A DNA stretch of 64,000 nucleotides, from assembly GCF_046098205.1 (NCBI RefSeq), contig NZ_JBJURJ010000004.1, positions 124,001-188,000 of the forward strand, written 5' to 3'. Numbering within the stretch: position 1 is the stretch's first letter; each line of letters opens with the position of its first letter. Both the position numbers and the translations under genes were made by a program. The notes beneath the pieces are model-generated. The model did not search any database and was not told the DNA's origin. It was given only the letters and a program-made list of their open reading frames with translations. Below, piece by piece: positions 59,880-64,000 of this stretch. The DNA is from Paenibacillus_AR mesotrionivorans. GTDB taxonomy: Bacteria; Bacillota; Bacilli; Paenibacillales; NBRC-103111.

Positions 59880-59979
59880 GTGGATCACCTCATGAATTAG
59901 TGGGTTGGGATTGCTGCTTCTAAAAGATATATGCATCCGCCAAGCCGAAGCGGATATGCTAAACGCTCAAATCTGCTGC

Positions 59980-61557
59980 TTACACCGGCCGCAGTGCGGG
60001 CCACTTCAGCTCTACACCCTCACGGACAAGCAACTGCTGGAAGCTGGCCAGCTCCGGTGCGAAATCCCGCAGGTCCTTGGGAGTAAAGCCTTTATCCAGG
60101 CAATAGCTGGCGCAGTAGCCGGCCGCTTCACCGATGTTCCATTCCACCGGATGAAGGCGGTAGCAGCCGTTGGTGATGTGAGTGACGCCGATATTTTTGG
60201 CGGCCGCCAGTACGTTGGTGACTCGCACTGGAATCAGACTGCCCAGGGGAATCTGGAAGGGCAGGGAGGAAATATCTATATACGGCACACCTTGGGTGCT
60301 GGGATGCAGGTCGATGCGGTAACAGCCTACACCCACACTGTCAAAAAACTCCTCGGCCTTGCCATCGGGACGGCAATCTGTGGCTACATGCTGCTCCAGC
60401 ACGGTGAACTGGGCCTTGATCCGCCGGGATTCCCGGATGTATGGATACATAGCCAGACCATCCTCGGTGCCCGTAACATCGGGGCGCAAACGCAGGCCGG
60501 GGTAGCCGGTTTTGCCGTCGGGGCGGGGGGCTTCGGTCTGCAGCCAGTACAGCAGGGACAGGCTCAGCTGCTTCGCCTCGTACAGATGCTTCTGCCGTTC
60601 CTCCTCCGTCACGTCGATGATCCCGCCCAGCCAATAATCGTTCTGGGGCCAGTTGATCAGTGAGATGGAGCTGTTGAACAGACCCAGCCGGAAATGCCAG
60701 CGGTCAAGAATCTGCCGATACGCGAATAAGGGGAATTTCCCCTCTGCATTGGGAAAAAGCTCGTAGTCCACCTTTTCCATGGTGGAGGGTTTTACGCCGG
60801 TGAGGCTGAGCAGCCGGTCCGGCCAGAAGTCGGCCTTGTAGCTGCGCCAGAAATCGTACATTTCGGGCTTCGGGATAGTGTGGTCCTCGTTCTCCAGGTA
60901 GTCCACCGCGAAGCAATAGGTGAAGCTCTGCATATCCATCGGCTGCGCGTCCCCGTCAACTGCGTGGGGCTCGCCGGTTTCGGCACGGCTTTCGGCGCCG
61001 GTGACATATTCGATCCCGGCTTTGGGCAGCAGGTCGCCGCATTCGGTGGCGTCGATGTAATAGGACGCCGACAATTTGGCGGTGTCGCCGCTGTCCAAGT
61101 GCTTGACGGTGACCGACGTCACCTTGTCACCGGCTGTCTCCGCCGCTTCAATCCGGTAGCGGTGGAGGATCCGGATGCGCCCGCTGTGCACATAGGGCGC
61201 CAGCATGTCCTGGAGCACCGCCAAGGCTGCGCGGGGCTCGTGGCACAAGCGGCTGACAATGCCGCTGCCGGGATTCAGGCGGGGGTTGGAGGCAGCGTCC
61301 GGCGTCAGGGGGAAGTGGTCCCGGTAATACTGCCGTACGCCCTCCCGGAAAAGCCGGTAGCTGGTCGTACAGCCGAAGGATTCGATCCAAGGATGCTCAT
61401 CCGGGGGCACCGCCTGGCTGGTCAGCTGGCCGCCGACCCAGTCGGTTTCTTCGGTCATGATGACCTGTTTGCCGGCTTTGGCCGCCGCCAGTGCGGCCGC
61501 GACGCCGCCGGTGCCGCCGCCCAGGATGGCAATGTCCGCGTAGAGGTTACGTTCCAT
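59980..61557 (-). CDS. FAD-dependent oxidoreductase (FAD_oxidored family)
   Basis: This 525-residue flavoprotein has ADIAILGGGTGGVAAALAAAKAGKQV, the EETDWVGGQLTSQ segment (a usual FAD-covering loop in this family), SASYYIDATECGDLLPKAG and a C-terminal NVLAAAKNIGVTHITNGCYRLHPVEWNIGEAAG. No signal peptide is present. It is distinct from the 447-residue relative at 21851. Its place among sugar-metabolism genes suggests oxidation of a sugar or glycoside, but the substrate is unknown. Confidence 0.87.
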   Translation of the reverse strand: MERNLYADIAILGGGTGGVAAALAAAKAGKQVIMTEETDWVGGQLTSQAVPPDEHPWIESFGCTTSYRLFREGVRQYYRDHFPLTPDAASNPRLNPGSGIVSRLCHEPRAALAVLQDMLAPYVHSGRIRILHRYRIEAAETAGDKVTSVTVKHLDSGDTAKLSASYYIDATECGDLLPKAGIEYVTGAESRAETGEPHAVDGDAQPMDMQSFTYCFAVDYLENEDHTIPKPEMYDFWRSYKADFWPDRLLSLTGVKPSTMEKVDYELFPNAEGKFPLFAYRQILDRWHFRLGLFNSSISLINWPQNDYWLGGIIDVTEEERQKHLYEAKQLSLSLLYWLQTEAPRPDGKTGYPGLRLRPDVTGTEDGLAMYPYIRESRRIKAQFTVLEQHVATDCRPDGKAEEFFDSVGVGCYRIDLHPSTQGVPYIDISSLPFQIPLGSLIPVRVTNVLAAAKNIGVTHITNGCYRLHPVEWNIGEAAGYCASYCLDKGFTPKDLRDFAPELASFQQLLVREGVELKWPALRPV

Positions 61558-61579
61558 TCAAGCTGTCTCCTTTTGCCGT

Positions 61580-61626
61580 AAGGAGCTGTCAGGAAATGAA
61601 CGATACTTTATTTCCTGACAGCCTCA
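61580..61626. repeat. Short hairpin related to the 107-bp repeat ends
   Basis: GGAGCTGTCAGGAAAT pairs with ATTTCCTGACAGC around a 12-base loop containing GATACTTT. The arms resemble the outer ends of the elements at 49109 and 58712, so it may be a deleted copy. It lies just upstream of the FAD oxidoreductase start. Confidence 0.5.
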
Positions 61627-61789
61627 AAACGTTATAGTCGGTCGGAAGGCGGGAGGCGTTCACCGCCGGCCGTTGTTGTTCAAGTTTTTGTAGGCGGCAG
61701 TGCCGATTGTGTGCATGGTGCCGCCGTTTTTCGCGTGGCTGCTGCTCTGACAGGGGCTGCAGAAGCCTAGTGAACCAGAGCGCGTTTGG

Positions 61790-61924
61790 CTAACGGACTC
61801 CAGAAGCGCTATTCCGCTGAAAAGCGCCTTTTCCGGAAACTAACGGACACCAGCGCGCTTAATGGAGCATCAACTGGACGAATCCGGCTCAAAAGTCCCA
61901 TATAGCGGCTGCTGAGTCCGTTAG
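61790..61924. repeat. Palindromic intergenic repeat with CTAACGGACT ends
   Basis: CTAACGGACT (61790) and the exact inverse AGTCCGTTAG (ending 61924) bound a segment with inner arms (AGAAGCGCTATTCCG; CTAACGGAC again near 61841). The type resembles 23321-23500. The rest of 61558-62198 shows no gene; ORFs there lack ribosome sites and family features. Confidence 0.6.
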
Positions 61925-62198
61925 AATGCGAAGGAGGTCATTTTGAGCGGAATAAGGTCTCTGATGTCGTTGGGGTTAGGAGTGCAGGAGCGCGCTCGTC
62001 AGCAGAGCGGGTGCAACAGCAGGTGCACGTCCGTCAGCAGGGGTACACCCATCGGAAGGGTGTGCGCTCATCAGGGAGAGAGAGTGTCCCCCGCGCCAGT
62101 CGGCACTCGGCAGGAGCTCGCCCAACAGCAGGAGCGTCCCGCTCTGCTTGGAGGCTTTGCCGCTGCTGTGCCCGCCGTACCACCCCTCGGCGGTTCTT

Positions 62199-63017
62199 TT
62201 ACACCAATGTGCCGAAATATTCGTAGCTCTTGCGGATGCCTTCGGCCTCGCTGCCCAGTCCTTCATACTCCAGCACATACGCGCCTTCGTAGCCGCGATC
62301 CTTCAAACGGCGGACAATCTCCGCCAGGTCCACATCGCCCAGACCCAGGCTGACACCTTCGAAGGAGGTCCCGGCCAGCGATTTATAACGCCCATCAGGC
62401 AGCCGCACAAAATCCTTGAAGTGCACATGCGCCACCTCGCCGATCAGCACATCCAGCGCCGTCAGCGGCTCCTCGTCCACCAGCAGGAAGTTGCCGGTAT
62501 CGAAGGTGGACTTCAGATAAGGAGAATTCACTTTGTCCAGGATCGCCTTCACCTGTACGCCGCTTCCGGCAAGCTTGCCGTGGTTTTCCAGACAAAGGGT
62601 GATGCCTGCCTTGCCCGCCGCTTCTGCAGCTGCACGCAAACCCTCTACAATCCAGCCCAAGGCATTGTCGTAGGTTACATGTTCTGTCAGATTACCGGAA
62701 AATACCCGGATGACGTTCACACCCAGCGCCTGCGCTACCGGAATGGCATCCAGAATTTCCTGGAGGGCGGCTTGGCGCTCCTCGGCATTTTCCTTGGCGA
62801 AATCATTGGCCACAGCATAGCTGGAAGCCCGGATGCCTTTGCTCTTCAAGGCGGCTACCACAGTGGGCAGCTCAATAGCGGCATTTTTCCAGAATACATT
62901 CAACAGCTCAACCTGCTTAATGCCTTCCTTATTGCAAAAATCTACAAAGTCCAGTACGGTCCAGCCGTTTTCTCTCACGGTCCGGTGGACGCTCCACATG
63001 CTCAATGAAAGTTCCAT
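62199..63017 (-). CDS. Sugar phosphate isomerase/epimerase (TIM barrel)
   Basis: This 272-residue TIM-barrel protein has VNVIRVFSGNLTE, ITLCLENHGKLAGSG, KSTFDTGNFLLVDE, VAHVHFKDFV and YVLEYEGLGSEAEGIRKS; the Glu, Asp, His and Glu in these segments are the expected metal ligands. The ATG at 63017 was chosen because AAGGAGG lies 7 bases before it. It is only distantly similar to the 57789 epimerase, so the two probably act on different intermediates. Confidence 0.88.
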   Translation of the reverse strand: MELSLSMWSVHRTVRENGWTVLDFVDFCNKEGIKQVELLNVFWKNAAIELPTVVAALKSKGIRASSYAVANDFAKENAEERQAALQEILDAIPVAQALGVNVIRVFSGNLTEHVTYDNALGWIVEGLRAAAEAAGKAGITLCLENHGKLAGSGVQVKAILDKVNSPYLKSTFDTGNFLLVDEEPLTALDVLIGEVAHVHFKDFVRLPDGRYKSLAGTSFEGVSLGLGDVDLAEIVRRLKDRGYEGAYVLEYEGLGSEAEGIRKSYEYFGTLV

Positions 63018-63251
63018 CTGATCCTCCTTGGTCATTCCATGGGAAGTTTAGTGACGTTCATATTACAAGAGATGTATAGGAGTGATACCAACTATCTTTA
63101 TTGTAGGAGAAGGGGTGGGGGAAGAACAGGGTAGACCGATGACCTTTTTTGGTAACTTGATGCGGATTGTGGCAGACCCTAAGCCGCAGCCCGCGAGGTC
63201 GGCAAAAAACCGCCGGCAAAGCCCGTTGTTATTGGGGCGGACAGCCAAAAA

Positions 63252-63285
63252 GCCTAAACCGGCTCACTGGAAAGCCGGTCCAGGC
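63252..63285 (-). terminator. Terminator of the 63360 gene
   Basis: On the minus strand GCCTGGACCGGCT pairs with AGCCGGTTTAGGC (two mismatches) and is followed by TTTTT. The rest of 63018-63359 shows no gene. Confidence 0.75.
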
Positions 63286-63359
63286 TCAAGCTGCGGAAGA
63301 AAAGGAACCTCTCCGGCGGATATGGCTGGACAACGAAGCAGAGACAGGAAAGGTACCGC

Positions 63360-63977
63360 TTACAGTTCAAGCTCCTGCAGGAATTCCGGGTCCAGCTGCT
63401 CGGACAGCCGTTGGGTAATCCGGATGTTCAGAGCCGAAATGACTGTGCTGTGAAGGGACTCGGGAAGATCCTTGCGCACCGCGTCAAACTGGTTGTGGAC
63501 GATTACGTCCATTACCCGCGGAGCCTGGTATTCCTCCGCACTGTTCAGATAACGCTCCGAAGAGCTGAAAACGGTTTCCCCAATCGCTTGGCCGTTGCAG
63601 TAGTGGACCTCCTTGGCCACAGACTTCTGGACGATCAGGTTCCCTTTTGCTGTCAGGAAAACTTCCGTCAGGGTTGAGGGGTAGATGATGCCGCAGAAGT
63701 TGGGGTCGTTCAAATGTGTATTCTCATCTTGTTTTTTCTCGAAGTGGGCGATGCGCTTGCAGTAGACGCGTTTGACCTCCTCGAAACGGCGGAGGCGGAA
63801 CAGCGTTTCCTTAAACCCCATGGATTCCAGTCTGGATTTGTTAATGTACGTGCGTAATGCGCCTGTCAAAAATAGGGATACCGGACGGCTGTCGCCTTGG
63901 GACAAGTCGATGGCCTTTACCAGCAGATCCCTGTCAATTTCCAGATCGGGACCGGACAGACTGGAGAGATACTCCAT
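63360..63977 (-). CDS. Protein of unknown function (205 residues)
   Basis: This is a soluble-looking protein with no signal peptide or membrane helix. It has an N-terminal helical part (LEIDRDLLVKAIDLSQGD; FRLRRFEEVKRVYCKRIAHFEKK), a middle beta part (CGIIYPSTLTEVFLTAKGNLIVQKSVAKE) and a C-terminal helical part (MDVIVHNQFDAVRKDLPESLHSTVISALNIRI). GGAGG lies 8 bases before the ATG at 63977. It has its own terminator. No family was recognised. Confidence 0.7.
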   Translation of the reverse strand: MEYLSSLSGPDLEIDRDLLVKAIDLSQGDSRPVSLFLTGALRTYINKSRLESMGFKETLFRLRRFEEVKRVYCKRIAHFEKKQDENTHLNDPNFCGIIYPSTLTEVFLTAKGNLIVQKSVAKEVHYCNGQAIGETVFSSSERYLNSAEEYQAPRVMDVIVHNQFDAVRKDLPESLHSTVISALNIRITQRLSEQLDPEFLQELEL

Positions 63978-64000
63978 GGAACAATCCTCCATTTATACAT

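Noticed and set aside
58923..59900. 325-codon plus-strand ORF opposite the Gfo/Idh/MocA gene
   Set aside because: It is a shadow frame of a well-supported dehydrogenase with a ribosome site and conserved motifs.
61943..62353. Plus-strand ORF upstream of the epimerase end
   Set aside because: Cys/Arg/Pro-rich low-complexity product without ribosome site; it overlaps a conserved gene.
62148..63008. 286-codon plus-strand ORF opposite the epimerase
   Set aside because: Shadow frame; the minus frame has all metal-ligand motifs and AAGGAGG at its start.

Overview
The window looks like chromosomal DNA from a GC-rich, spore-forming Firmicute of the Paenibacillus type. The evidence is a DpaA-like dipicolinate synthase subunit, a YheC/YheD ATP-grasp protein, a KinA-type triple-PAS kinase, two YesM/YesN two-component pairs beside sugar ABC transporters, an SLH-anchored surface glycosidase, paired YitT proteins, and many short palindromic intergenic repeats. 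No rRNA, tRNA, CRISPR array, prophage or transposase gene was recognised. Species assignment is inference.

Layout. 1-3.1 kb: an ECF sigma factor and a cut-off partner gene, then a TPP enzyme of the acetolactate-synthase type with a carboxymuconolactone-decarboxylase-family protein. 3.1-5.2 kb: a 161-bp MITE-like element, an EamA transporter and a divergent LysR regulator. 5.7-8.4 kb: two-subunit L-serine dehydratase and a lone DpaA. 8.5-13 kb: a CBO0543-like membrane protein, a secreted NlpC/P60-like protein with an N-terminal beta-rich half, and a TetR/alcohol dehydrogenase pair. 13-19 kb: SbnB, an unusual adenylate-forming-ligase/SbnA fusion, a YheC/D-like ATP-grasp protein, a GNAT and a methyltransferase; this is the best candidate for an undescribed small-molecule pathway. 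19-23.2 kb: a PH-like protein, an MBL-fold hydrolase, a DUF2933-like membrane protein and an FAD oxidoreductase.

23.5-29.3 kb is a sugar-uptake locus (YesM kinase, YesN regulator, lipoprotein, two permeases) with a catabolite-type operator. 29.4-36.6 kb holds a small coiled-coil protein, a sporulation-type kinase, two YitT proteins and MprF. 36.7-38.1 kb is a membrane-anchored alpha/beta hydrolase followed by minisatellite arrays. 38.9-56.1 kb reads as a Gram-positive polysaccharide-utilisation locus: SGNH esterase, lipoprotein, YesM/YesN, LplB/LplC-type permeases, a second lipoprotein, a 1563-residue SLH glycosidase and a signal-less paralogue of its core. Neither transport locus encodes an ATPase, so both probably use a shared MsmX-type ATPase encoded elsewhere.

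56.2-57.6 kb is an AT-rich island with a secreted protein that appears frameshifted in its signal peptide, plus a small membrane-protein ORF. 57.8-63 kb is a minus-strand set (two TIM-barrel epimerases, a Gfo/Idh/MocA dehydrogenase, an FAD oxidoreductase) that fits catabolism of imported sugars or cyclitols. The window closes with an unrecognised 205-residue protein.

Repeats are a major theme. A MITE-like element and a 107-bp inverted-repeat family each supply the stop codon of a neighbouring gene. There are also 30-, 42- and 52-bp tandem arrays and a 173-bp inverted repeat inside a transporter operon.
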